Below are positions 49,901 through 63,000 of a DNA stretch of 64,000 nucleotides, piece after piece. Under the pieces are notes generated by a model. The model was not told the DNA's origin and did no database searches. It saw only the letters and a program-made list of their open reading frames with translations. Within the stretch, counting starts at the first letter, position 1, and the number at the start of each line of letters is the position of its first letter. The stretch covers positions 15,807,743 to 15,871,742 of the forward strand of contig CM028333.1 of assembly GCA_016647705.1 (NCBI GenBank), written 5' to 3'. Source of the stretch: Eucommia ulmoides. Lineage: Eukaryota; Streptophyta; Magnoliopsida; Garryales; Eucommiaceae. The position numbers were made by a program, and so were the translations under genes.

Positions 49901-52900
49901 GTAATAAACATGCTTAACAATAGTATTAATGTTAATGAGTTAAAGACAATATATTTTCATCATCTTGTATTTTTCTTTTCGGATTTTTGAAAACAATTTT
50001 CGAATGAACGAAGAGAAGAAAACACACAAAAAAATAAAAAATAAAAAACAAATCTAAATTTAGAAATAGAAATAAAAATTAAGCGAAAACTAATAAAAAA
50101 ATGAAAAAAAAAATAGAAATTTAAAAACGAAAATAAAAAACAAAAATTAGAATGTTAACATGAGTTTTGAAAATAGATTAGTACCTGCTTTGGTGTTTAA
50201 CTTGTCCATGTACTATCATACTTGTTAATCTATTATATGGGCTTGGCCTACATGGCCTTTTAGGGTAAAATCCTAACCCCCACTCTTCCTATAAATATGT
50301 GTATATATCGCTGTATTCTGGTACTTCTTTATTACATATCAATATACGATTCATTATTGCACTTCTCAATCATTTTAACATGGTATCAAGAGCAAGTTTT
50401 CCTAGAAATGTTTTCCTTAAATTTCCGCTACCCTAAAATTTCCACCGCCGCCTTCCTTATTTTCTCGAGACTTTTGTCACTACTGTAGACTTCATTCCTA
50501 CTCCGGTATTAACAACCACCGCACCACCACATAAAAAAAAATGTAATAAACATTTTCAACGTTAGTATTAATGTTAATGAGTTAATGATATATTTTCATC
50601 ATCTTGTATTTTTCTCATCGGATTATTGAAAACAATTTTTCTAAATGAACAAAGAGAAGAAAACACACCAAAAAATAAAAAATAAATCTAAATTTAGAAA
50701 CAACAATAAAAATTAAAACGAAAACTAATAAAAAATGAAAAAAAATAAAAATAGAAATTTAAAAACGAAAATAAAAAAGAAAAATTAGAATGTTAACACG
50801 TGTTTAGAACATAGATTAGTACCTGTTTTGGTGTTTAACTTGTCATTGTACTATCAAAATTGATAATGTATTATTTGGGCTTGGCCTATGTGGCCCACTA
50901 GTGTAAAACCCTAATCTCCACTCCCCCTATAAATGTGTGTATATATCGTTGTATTTTGATACCTCTTTCTTACAGATAAATATATATGATTCATTGTTCA
51001 ACTTCTCAATCATCTTAACATTGTATCAAGAGCAAATCTATTTCTGGAACTGTTCTGCTTAAATTTTTGCAACCCTAAAACTTTCGCCGCCCCCATCCTT
51101 ATTTTCTCGAGACTTTCATCGCTACAGTAGGCTTCATTCCTATTCCGGTATCAACAACCACCACACCACTGTCATCAGAAAAACAAATGTAATAAACTTG
51201 CTCAACATTAGTACTAAAATTAATGAGTTAAACACAATATATTTTCATGATCTTGTATTTTTCTCATCAGATAATTGAAAACAATTTTTCAAATGAATAA
51301 AGAGAAGAAAACACACCAAAAAATAATAATCTAACTTTAGAAACAGAAATAAAAATTTAAACGAAAACTAATAAAAAATGAAAACAAAAATAAAAATAGA
51401 AATTTAAAAACGAAAATAAAAAACAAAAATTAGAATGTTAACAAGAGTTTAGAACATAGATTAGTACTAATTTTGGAGTTGAACTTGTCCATGTACTATC
51501 ATATTTGTTAATGTATTATATGGACTTGGCCTACTTGGCCCATTAGTGTGAAACCCTAACCCACACTCCTATTATAAATATGTGTATATATCGTTGTATT
51601 CTGGTACCTCTTTCTTACAAATCAATTTATGATTCATTTTTTCACTTCTCAATCATCTTAACATGGTATCAAGAGTAAGTCTTCCTAGACCTATTCTCCT
51701 TATATTTTTGCAACCCTAAAGCTTCCGCTGCCGCCTTCCTTATTTTATCGAAACTTTCGTTGTTATTGTAGGCTTCATCTCTACTCCGGTATCAACAACT
51801 ACCACACCTCCGCCATAAAAAAACAAATGTAATAGACACGCTCAACATTAGTATTAATGTTAGTGAGAGACAATATATTTTTATCATCTTGTATTTTTCT
51901 CATCGGATTACTGAAAACAATTTTTCAAATGAACAAAAAGAAGAAAACACACCAAAACGCAAAAAATAAATCTAAATTTAAAAACAAAAATAAAAATTAA
52001 ACGAAAAGTAATAAAAAATGAAAACAAAAATAAAATAGAAATTTAAAAATGAAAATAAAAAACAAAAATTAGGATGTTAACATGAGTTTAGAACATAGAT
52101 TAGTACCTGCTTTGGTGTTTAACTTGTCCATGTACTATAAAACTTGTTAATGTATTATATGGGCTTGACCCACGTGGACTTTTAGTGTAAATGCCTAACC
52201 CTCACTCCCTCTATAAATATGTGTATATATTGTCGTATTATGGTACCTCTTTGTTACATGTCAATATATGATTCATTCTTTCACTTCTCAATCATCTTAA
52301 CATGGTATCAAGAGCAAGTCTTTCCTGAACCTATTCTCCTTAAATTTTTGCAACCCTAAAACTTTCACCGCCGCCTTCCTTATTTTATCGAGACTTTCGT
52401 CGCTACTGGAGGCTTCATCCATACTCCGGTATCAACAACCACCACACTACCACTATACAAAAAAAATAAAAAAATATAATAAACATGCTCTACATTAGTA
52501 TTAATGTTACTGAGTTAAAGACAATATATTTTCATGATCTTGTATTTTTCTCATCGGATTATTGAAAATAATTTTTGAATGAAAAAATAAACGAAAACAC
52601 ACCAAAAAATAAAAAAAATATAAAACAAATCTAAATTTAAAAACAAAAATAAAAATTAAAACGAAAACTAATAAAAAATGAATACAAAATTAAAAATAGA
52701 AATTTTAAAACGAAAATAAAAAATAAAAATTAGAATTTGTTTTGGTGTTTAACTTGTCCGTGTACTATCATACATGTAAATGTATTATATGGGCTTAGCC
52801 CACGTGGCCAATGAGGGTAAAACCTTAATCCCCACTCACCCAATAAATATGTGTATATATTGTGTTATTTTGGTACCTCTTTCTTATATATCAATATACG

Positions 52901-55900
52901 ATTCATTCTTTCACTTTTCAATCAACTTAACATGGTATCAAGAACAAATCTTTTCTGGATATGTTCTCCATAAATTTCCACTACCCTAAAGCTTCCACCG
53001 CCGCCTTTCTTATTTTCTTGAGACTTTTGTCTCTACTGTAGGCTTCATCCATACACCGGTGTCAACAACTACCACACCACCTCATACAATTTTTTTTTTT
53101 AATGAACGTGCTCAACATTAGTATTAATGTTAATGAGTTAAAGACAATATCTTTTCATTATATTGTATTTTTCTCATTGGATTATGAAAAACAATTTTCG
53201 AATGAACAATCAACATTAGTATTAATGTTAATGAGTTAAAGACAATATCTTTTCATTATCTTGTATTTTTCTCATTGGATTATGAAAAACAATTTTCGAA
53301 TGAACAAAGAGAAGAAAACACACCAAAAAATAAAAAACTAAACAATCATCTAAATTTAGAAACAAAAAAATAAAATAAAAAATTAAAACGAAAACAAAAA
53401 AAATGAAAAGAAAATTAAAAATTGAAATTTAAAAACGAAAATAAAAAACAAAAATTAGAATGTTAACATGAGTTTAGAACATAAATTAGAATATGTTTTG
53501 GTGTTTAACTTGTCCATGTACTATCAAACTTGTTAATGTCTTATATGGGCTTGACCCACGTGGTCTATTAGTGTAAAATCCTAACCTCACTCCTCCTATA
53601 AATATGTATATATATCATTGTATTTTGGTATCTCTTTCTTACATGTCAATATATGATTCTTTCTTCCACTTCTCAATCATCTTAACATGGTATCAAGAGC
53701 AAATCTTTCCTGGACTTGTTCTACTCAAATTTTTGCAACCCCAAAGCTTCCACCGCCACCTTCCTTATGTTCTTGAGAGTTTCGTTGCTACTGTAGGTTT
53801 TTTCCCTACTCCTGTATCAACAACCACCACAGCACCGTCATACGAAAAAAAACAATGTAATAAACATTAGCATTAATGTTAATGAGTTAAAAATAATATA
53901 TTTTCATCATCTTGTATTTTTCTAATCGGATTATTGAAAACAATTTTTTGAATGAACAAAGAGAAGAAAACACACAAAAAAATAAATAAATAAATAAAAA
54001 TCTCAATTTAGAAACAAAAATAAAAATTAAAATGAAAACTAATAAAAAATGAAAACAAAAATAAAATAGAAGTTTAAAAACGAAAATAAAAAACAAAAAT
54101 TAGAATGTCAACATGAGTTTAGATCGTAGATTAGTACCTGCTTTGGTGTTTCACTTGTTCATATACTATAAAGCTTGTTAATGTATTATTTGGGCTTGAC
54201 CTACATAGACTATTAGTGTAAAACCCTATTCCCCACTCCCCCTATAAATATGGGTATAATGTTGTATTCTGGTATTTCTTTTTTACATATCAATAAATGA
54301 TTCATTCTTCCACTTCTCAATTATCTTAACATGGTATCAAGAGCAAGTATTTCCTGAACCTGTTCTCCTTAAATTTTTGCAACCCTAATGCTTCCACGGC
54401 AGCCTTCCTTATTTTCTCTAGATTTTCATCGCTAATGCAAGCTTCATTCCTACTCCAGTATCAACAACCACCACACCACCGTCATACAAAAAAAAAAATG
54501 TAACAAACATTAGTATTAATGTTAATGAGTTAAAGACAACATATTTTCATCATCTTATATTTTTCTCATTGGATTATTGAAAATAATTTTTCGAATGAAC
54601 AAAGAGAATAAAACACACCAAAAAAAAAAAAAATCTAATTTCGAAACAAAAATTAAAATTAAAACGAAAACTAAAAGAAAAAGAAAACAAAAACAAAAAT
54701 AGAAATTTAAAAACGAAAAAGAAAAAAGAAAATTTTTAACATGAGTTTAGAACATAGATTAGTACCTATTTTGGTGTTTAACTGGTCCATGTCCTATCAA
54801 ACTTTTTAATGTATTATATGGGTTTGGCCCACATGATCCATTAGTATAAAACCAAATCCCCACTCCCCCTATAAATATGTGTATATATCGTTGTACTCTG
54901 GTACCTATTTTTTACATATCAATATATGATTCATTATTCAATTTCTCAATCATCTTAACATAGTATCAAGAGCAAGTCTTTCCTCGACCTATTCTCCTTA
55001 AATCTTTGCAACCATAAAACTTCCGCCAGTGCCTTCCATATTTTATGGAGACTTTCGTCGTTATTATAGGTTTCATCCCTACTCCGTTATCAACAACCAC
55101 TACACTACCGTCATAAGAAAAGAAATGTAATAAACATGTTTAACATTAGTATTAAAGTTAATGAGTTAAAGACAATATATTTTTGCCATCTTGTACTTTT
55201 CTCATCGGATTATTGAAAATAATTTTTTGAATGAACAAAGAGAACAAAACACAGCCAAAAAGAAAAAATAAATCTAAATTTGGAATCAAGAATAAAAATT
55301 AAAATGAAAACTAATAAAAAATGAAATCAAAAAAAAAAAATTAAAAACGAAAGTAAGAAACAAAAATTTGAATGTTAACATGAGTTTAGAACATAGATTA
55401 GTACCAGCTTTGGTGTTGAACTCGTCCATATACTATCAAACATGTTAATGTATTATATGGATTTGGCCCACGTGGCCCATTAATATAAAACCCTAATCCC
55501 CACTCCCCCTATAAATATGTGTATATTTTGTTGTATTCTGGTATCTCTTTCTTACATATCAAAATATGATTCATTCTTCCACTTCTTAATCATGTTAACA
55601 TGGTATCAAGAGCAAGCCTTTTCTCGATCTATTCTCCTTAAATTTTTGGAAACTTAAAACTTCCGCTGACGCCTTCCTTATTTTTCGAGACTTTCGTCGT
55701 TATTGTACGCTTCATCCCTACTCCGTTATCAACAACCACCACACCACCGTCATAAGAAAAAAATGTAATAAACATGCTCAACATTAGTATTAAAGTTAAT
55801 GAGTTAAAGACAATATATTTTCGTCATCTTGTATTTTTCTCATCGGATTATTGAAAACAATTTGTTGAATGAACAAAGAGAAGAAAACACACCAAAAAAT

Positions 55901-58900
55901 AAAAAATAAAACTAAATTTGGAATCAAGAATAGAAATTAAAACGAAAACTAATAAAAAGAAAACAAAAATAAAAATAAAAATTTAAAAATGAAAGTAAAA
56001 AACAAAAATTAGAATGTTAACATGAGTTTAGAATATAGATTAATACCTGTTTTGGTGTTTAACTTGTCTATGTACTATCAAATATGTTAATGTATTATAT
56101 GGGCTCGGCCCACGTGACCTATTATTGTAAAACCCTAACCCCCACTCCCCTTATAAATATGTGTATATATCGTTGTATTCTGGTACCTCTTTCTTACATA
56201 TCAATATATGATTTATTCTTCCACTTCTCAATCATCTTAATATGGTATCGAGAGCAAGTATTTCCTCAACTTGTTCTCCTTCAATTGTCGCAACCCTAAA
56301 ACTTCCGCTGCTGCCTTCCTCATTTTATCGAGATTTGCCTCGCTACTGTAGGCTTCATCCTTACTCCCGTATCAACAACCATCACACCACCGTCATACAA
56401 AAAAAAAATGTAATAAACATGCTCAACATTAGTATTAATGTTAATGAGTTAAAGACAATATATTTTTGTCATCTTGTATTTTTCTCATCGGATTATTGAA
56501 AACAATTTTTCGAATGAACAAAGAGAATAAAACAAACCAAAAAATAAAAAATAAATCTAATTTCGAAACAAAAATAAAAATTAAAATGAAAACTAATAAA
56601 AAAAAAAAACAAAAATAAAAAAAAAATTTAAAAACGAAAAATTAAAAAGAAAAATTAGAATGTTAACGTGAGTTTTTAACATAAATTAGTACCTTTTTTG
56701 GTGTTTAACTTGTCCATGTACTATCAAACTTGTTAATGTATTATATGAGCTTGACCCACGTGGCCCACTAGTGTAAAACTCTAACCCACTCCTCCTATAA
56801 ATATGTATATATATCGTTGTATTATGGTACCTCTTTCTTACATATCAATAAATGATTCATTGTTTCATTTCTCAATCATCTTAACAGGTATCAAAAGCAA
56901 GTCTTTCCTGAACCTATTCTCGTTAAATTTTTGCAACCTTAAAGCTTCCGCCGCCGCCTTCCTTATTTTCTTGAGGCATTCGTTGCTACTGTAGGCTTCA
57001 TCCCTACTTGGGTATCAATAAGCACCACACAACCCTCTTACAAAAAAAATAAAAAATAAAAATTAATAAACATGCTCAACAATAGTATTAATGTTAATGA
57101 GTTAAAGACAATATATTTTCATCATCTTGTATTTTCCTCATCGGCTTGTTGAAAACAATTTTTCGAATGAACAAAGAGAAGAAAACACACCAAAAAATAA
57201 AAAAAAATAAAAATAGAATCTAAATTTAGAAACAAAAATAAAAATTAAAACAAAAACTAATAAAAAATGAAAACAAAAATAAAAATAGAAATTTAAAAAC
57301 GAAAAGAAAAAAGAAAAATTAGAATGTTAACATAAGTTTAGAACATAGATTAATACCGGTGTTTAACTAGTCATTGTACTATCAAACTTGTTAATGTATT
57401 ATGTGGGTTTGGCCCACGTGGTCCCCTAGTGTAAAACCCTAGCCCCCACTTCTCCTCTAAATATGTGTATATATTATTGTATTATGATATTTCTTTTTTA
57501 CATATGAATATATGATTCATTCTTCAACTTCTCTATCTTCTTAACATTGTATCAGGAGCGAGTCTTTCTTGGACCTATTTTCCTTAAATTTTCGCAACCC
57601 TAAAACTTCTGTCACCGCCTTCCTTATTTTCTCGAGACTTTCGTCGCTACTGTAGGCTTCATCCCTACTCTGGTATCAATAACCACCACACCACCGCCAT
57701 ACAAAAAAAATGTAATAAACGTGTTCAACATCAATTAATGTTAATGAGTTAAAGACAATATATTTTCATCTTCTTGTATTTTTCTCATCGGATTATTGAA
57801 AACAATTTTTCAAATGAATAAAGAGAAGAAAACACACCAAAAAAGAAAAAATAAACCGAAACTTAGTAACAAAAATAAAAATTAAAACGAAAACTTATAA
57901 AAAAATGAAAAAAAAAATAGAAATTCTAAAAACAAAAATAAAAAAAACAAAAATTAGAATGTTAACATTAGTTTAGAACATAGATTAGTACTTATTTTGG
58001 TGTTTAACTTGTCCATGTACTATCAAACTTGTCAATGTCTTATATGGGCTTGACCCACGTGGCCTATTACTGTAAAACCCGAACCTCCACCCCTCTTATA
58101 AATATGTGTATATATCGTTGTATTTTGATACCTCTTTCTTACATATCAATATTTGATTCATTCTTCAACTTCTCAATCATCTTAACATGGTATCAAGAGC
58201 AAGTATTTCCTGGATCAATTCTCCTTAAATTTTCGCAGCCCTAAAGCTTCCACCGCCGCCTTCCTTATTTTCTCGAGACTTTTGTCGCTACTTTAGGCTT
58301 CATCTCTACTCCGGTATCAACAACCACCACACCACCTCATACAAAAAAAAAAAAAAAATATATAGTAAACATGCTCAACATTAGTATTAATGTTAATGAG
58401 TTAAAGACAATATATTTTCATCATCTTGTATTTTTCTCATCGGATTATTGAAAATAATTTTTCAAATGAACAAAGAGAAGAAAACACACGAAAAAATAAA
58501 AAATAAATCTAATTTCGAAACAAAAATAAAAATGAAAACAAAAACTAATAAAGAATGAAAACAAAAATAAAAATAGAAATTTATAAACGAAAAATAAAAA
58601 AAGAAAAATTAGACTGTTAACATTAGTTTAGAACATAAATTAGTACCTCTTTTGGTGTTTAACTTGTCCATGTACTATCAAACTTGTTAATGTATTATTT
58701 GGGCTTGGCTCACGTGGCCCATTAGTGTAAAACTCTAACCCCTACTCCTCCTATAAATATGTGAACATATCGTTATATTTTGGTACCTCTTTCTTACTTA
58801 TCAATATATGATTCATTCTTGCACTTCTCAATTATCTTAACATAGTTTCAAGAGCAAGTCTTTCTGGACCTGTTGTCGTTAAATTTTCGCAACCCTAAAG

Positions 58901-59260
58901 TTTTCGCCGCCACCTTCCTTATTTTCTCGAGACTTTTGTCATTACTATAGGCTTCATCCCTACTCCGGTATCAAGCACCACCGTCATACTAAAAAAAAAT
59001 AAAATAATAAACATGCTCAACATTAGTATTAATGTTAATGAGTTAAAGACAATATATTTTCATCACCTTGTATTTTTCTCATCGGATTATTGAAAACAAT
59101 TTTTCGAATGAACAAAGAGAAGAAAAGACACAAAAAAAAAAAAAAAAAAAAAAAATTAAATTTAGAAACAAAAATAAAATTTAAAACGAAAACTAATAAA
59201 TAATTAAAACAAAAACAAAAATAGAAATTTAAAAACGAAAATAAAAAACAAAAATTAGAA
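46974..59260 (+). repeat. Tandem miniature-LTR array, block D (about 19 units)
   Basis: LTR starts are at about 47047, 47517, 48196, 48858, 49506, 50153, 50791, 51436, 52075, 52733 (first 35 bp missing), 53461, 54106, 54734, 55373, 56015, 56661, 57325, 57960 and 58615. Spacing is mostly 630-680 bp. All units have the same strand. The unit starting at 47047 is short because of an internal deletion; the unit starting at 52733 is longer because of a 98-bp duplication. The LTRs carry GGCCCACGTGGCCCATTAG, AAACCCTAA and CTATAAATATG; most are followed by (A)TGGTATCAAGAGCAAG. No unit encodes a retrotransposon protein. Confidence 0.93.
53112..53307 (+). repeat. 98-bp tandem duplication inside one array unit
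   Basis: The stretch from TCAACATTAG to CGAATGAACA occurs at 53112-53209 and again at 53210-53307 with one difference (TATATTG against TATCTTG). Confidence 0.9.
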
Positions 59261-59489
59261 TGTTAACATGAGTTTAAAACATAGATTAATACCTGTTTTG
59301 GTGTTTAACTTATCCATGTGCTATCAAATTTGTTAATGTATTATATGGGTTTGGCCCACGTGGCCCATTAGTATAAAACCTAACCCCGACTCCCCCTATA
59401 AATATGTGTATATATATCGTTGTATTCTGGTACCTCTTTCTTACATATTAATATATGATTCATTCTCCCACTTTTCAATCATCTTAACA
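59261..59489 (+). repeat. Terminal LTR of the array, 5' LTR of a copia element
   Basis: This 229-bp LTR runs from TGTTAACATGAG to ATCTTAACA, with TGTTAA/TTAACA inverted ends, a CACGTG motif and a TATA box (CTATAAATATG near 59397). It matches the array LTRs but is followed downstream by a copia gag rather than another short unit. Confidence 0.88.
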
Positions 59490-59505
59490 TGGTATCAAGA
59501 TTAAG
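59490..59505 (+). other. Primer-binding-site-like sequence of the copia element
   Basis: TGGTATCAAGATTAAG directly follows the LTR. The array copies usually read TGGTATCAAGAGCAAG. It resembles the initiator tRNA-Met complement TGGTATCAGAGC with one extra A. Confidence 0.65.
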
Positions 59506-60067
59506 TCTTTCCTGAACTTGTTCTCCTTAAATTTTCGCTACGTTAAAGCTTTCGCCACCGACTTCCTTATTCTCTCGAAGCTTTCGTTGCTATAGTAGGC
59601 TTCATCCTTACTCAAGCTCTACTGCCTCAACCTGGGCTCGAAATCCACTTCACAATATATCATTGGAACCGTCTCGATGAGACGATTTAAACCACACAAA
59701 CCTCAATACCGTCTGAAGCCTCACACGCCCTCACGCGTGGCCGGAGTGTCTTGGCCTTAGATTCACGTGCCGCTGCCATTGTTTTAGATAATTTGCTACC
59801 ACGTCTGCCCTAACAACCCAGTCAGTGCCAAGTGAGTGCCACCTCAATGCCACGTCATCACCATGTCATCTCCACGTCAGTTGTTGACCGCCACATTATC
59901 AGGTTGCCACCACGTTAGCGACATTCAACCGTTGGACTGCCACATCACCATTTTCTTTGAGGTAATTCTCTTTGACCAGTTCAGGCATTTTCAGATCAGT
60001 TTTCTGCAAATTTGGATCGATTCCTAATGGTTTTCGACATTCGGATTTTGTTTTCGGTATCAATTTT
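59506..60067 (+). other. Leader of the copia element; left part shared with array units
   Basis: Bases 59506 to about 59614 (TCTTTCCTGAACTTG ... GGCTTCATCCTTACTC) match the array's internal segment. From about 59615 on the sequence is unique. It contains a run of CCACGTCA/CCACATCA-like motifs at about 59830-59945. Confidence 0.7.
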
Positions 60068-63000
60068 ATGATTTGAGGCTCACAGAACATACTTCGTTTT
60101 ATATTTTTGTGGTTTCTACACGGGTTCACCTTCCTCTTTGCGCCTATCGCTGAATCGAACTTACCCCGAGTTATCACTACTATTTTGGATAAATCTAATT
60201 ATGTTGTGTGGGCTCAAGAAGTGTCTGGTTTTCTCCGTGGATGAGAATTGTGGCGTTACGTGACTGGAGATATAATTGAACCCAAGAAGAAGGACGACGA
60301 AGATGCTGACAATTATATTGACTGTCCAGAGGACAGGGATAACAAAAATCACCAGATTCTCACATGGTTTCGTGCCACCATTATCCCAAAGATCAAACTT
60401 CAATTTAGTACTGTCACACCCCACCCCGGATACCCGTCATGTGGGGCCGGCGTGACGTAGACATGACACCGCCCAACTGACTAGCCAACCTCAATACGTC
60501 AATAACAAAATTGTAAATCTATACAACACATATAATAGTCCCATCTGATAGGGATACACCGTCCCGAATATAAACACAATCAAATAAATCCTCTGAACCT
60601 TACTTAGATTTCATTTATGATATTTCGTCTCCAAAATTTTTCTCAAATGATTCCTTTATGTGACCTGCATAACTCTATCTAGCGCCAATAGGGGACCGAC
60701 CGACTCCTAGTTATTTTACCTACGAGCATACTGCCTTCTTAGTAAAAATATTTTCAAAACAATAATTCATTCTACAACATCTAAATGGATCAAGCGTGAG
60801 TATAGAAATAGCACGTAACTAGTAAAATTCTCCATAATATAAGTAGTGAAAATAAAGTAGTAAATATAAGTTCCATTCCAAGCCATTTAGTAAAATAATA
60901 CCAATCACCATAATAAATAATAAATCACCCAATATAAGTAAAACATCACATCTCAAACACACATCTCAAACCACCACTCCACTACAACACACACTGGCTA
61001 GCCATAATGATTGTTTTAACCTCACGATCGGGAGTTACAATGGTACCGTAACATCCGTAGGAATGCCTTTCTACGAAATATCCACACCCCTGTTGGGGAG
61101 AAATATAATCCACACCCCTACGGGGAGAACTATCCACATCCTATGGGAAGAATCCGCACCCCTTACGGGGAGAAATATAATCCACACCTCTTTCGGGGAG
61201 AACCCACCATGGCATCGTCAAAATCAAATACAGCATCATTGAATCACAACTCAATAAATATCGTCTACTCAACATCGTCAAATCACCACGTTTATCTCTT
61301 TTCCTCAAAACCAACTTTTAAATCCAAAAATCATATTTCACACTTTCTTTTAAAGAAAACGTCTGATTTTATCAAAATCACTTTTTCACCCTTTATTTTT
61401 AGAAAAATCAGGTATTTTTAGAAAAACAGATGTTTTCTATTCTCTTTTAAAAACACCGTCTAATTTCACCAAATCCAACAAAAATTCATTTTCAACTTCT
61501 TTTCGAAAACTATCGAAATTTTTCGAAAATCTAGTTTACCAACTCACTCAAATCCTGCTTGATCCATATCATTTATAAATTTATACAGTTTAAATAATCA
61601 CATATTTCATCATATATATATATATACATAGAAAAATAGTTTGGTAAGAAGACAGTACACTCACCTGGTTATCTGCTCCGAACAATTTTTACTGACTACT
61701 CTTTATTGATACTCCGGTGCCCGCGAACCTAATAGTGACTGGGCCTAAATTAATATTTTATGTAAAATATCCTAATCATGCAATGCAAGCCCTAAGTTTT
61801 GTAATTTCCCATCCCCACATTTTATCATGAAAAATTATTATTCGGTTAATTTCGCTCTGTTAATCTTCACTGTATCGGTTTATTAAGATTAACGATTATA
61901 AAAATATTATTACGACCACAACAATTATTATTATGAATGCGAAAATGTTACCTGTTCTGAATCGTTCACAGGCCGCGAGATGGATTTTTGGTTTTTATCA
62001 GGGTTCTTTGTGCAATTTTTCCTTTACTTCATTTTTCTTTTTTTTTCTTCTTCTATTTCTTTCTATTTTGGTTCGGTTTGCTCCTGGCCGCCGACGACCG
62101 ACAATACCATACACTCCCTCACCACCGATAACCTTCTTCTGATCACACCCATACCCACAGAAGCGACACGTACACACACTCTCTCACCAAATACACATCC
62201 CCCACGGTCTGACCAAAAGAGAGGTACCCATTACTTTCGCCGACGACCCCCTCTCTCTCACTTTCTCTCACTCACCACTGGCCAAACTAACCGACGACAA
62301 CACACACACACTAACCGGATGATCAGAACACACACACACCCACACGTTTCGATCAAACCCATACACACACAACGACACACATATACCCACTGACAACCGT
62401 CGAAAGGACGACCGGAGAGACACACCCACTGTTGACAAAACAGAGCACCCACGATCGTCCACTTGCACAGACCACACGAACAACACACATACCCAGACAC
62501 TGCCAACAAAATTCCTACACACGTATTCTCGCCAAATCAAACGGGGGAATACACACACAAGCAATAACCGAAACACACACACACACACACGCATACACAC
62601 AGCCGAATGGCAACACTTACCGTCAGCGACTCACGCTGATCACACCCACACAACTAATCACAGAACCCACACTCCAATCATGCACCCTTAAAATCGCTAA
62701 ATCCACCTCATGCTGAAGAACCCACCTCCAATTCTCTCTCTCTCTCTAGATTTTCTAGATTTTTCTCTTCTGATTCTTTTTTTCTTGAGTTTCTCATTTT
62801 TGAGATGCTTGATCACGATTTGCATGAGTTTATATATGCATGAAGATGGTGGTTTAGGAATTGATCTCATCTTGCCACGTCGCCATTCTCCTTCCTCTCT
62901 GTTTCGGTTGAGCTCCCGGCGAACACGTACAGATAAATATATATATATATGTATATATATATATATGTATATATGTGTATATATATATGTTTAAAAAATA

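Noticed and set aside
18987..58244. A similar small open frame (starting MCIYRCILVPLSYISIYDSFFHF or close) in many array units, 60-90 codons
   Set aside because: It starts at the LTR TATA-box region and crosses the LTR end and primer site, so it cannot be a normal retrotransposon protein. Frames break in many units and the recurrence is explained by repeat copying.
18440..59615. CRISPR-like or classical satellite interpretation of the array
   Set aside because: The units are far too long for CRISPR and contain LTR, TATA and primer-site features, so a retrotransposon-derived array explains them better than a featureless satellite.
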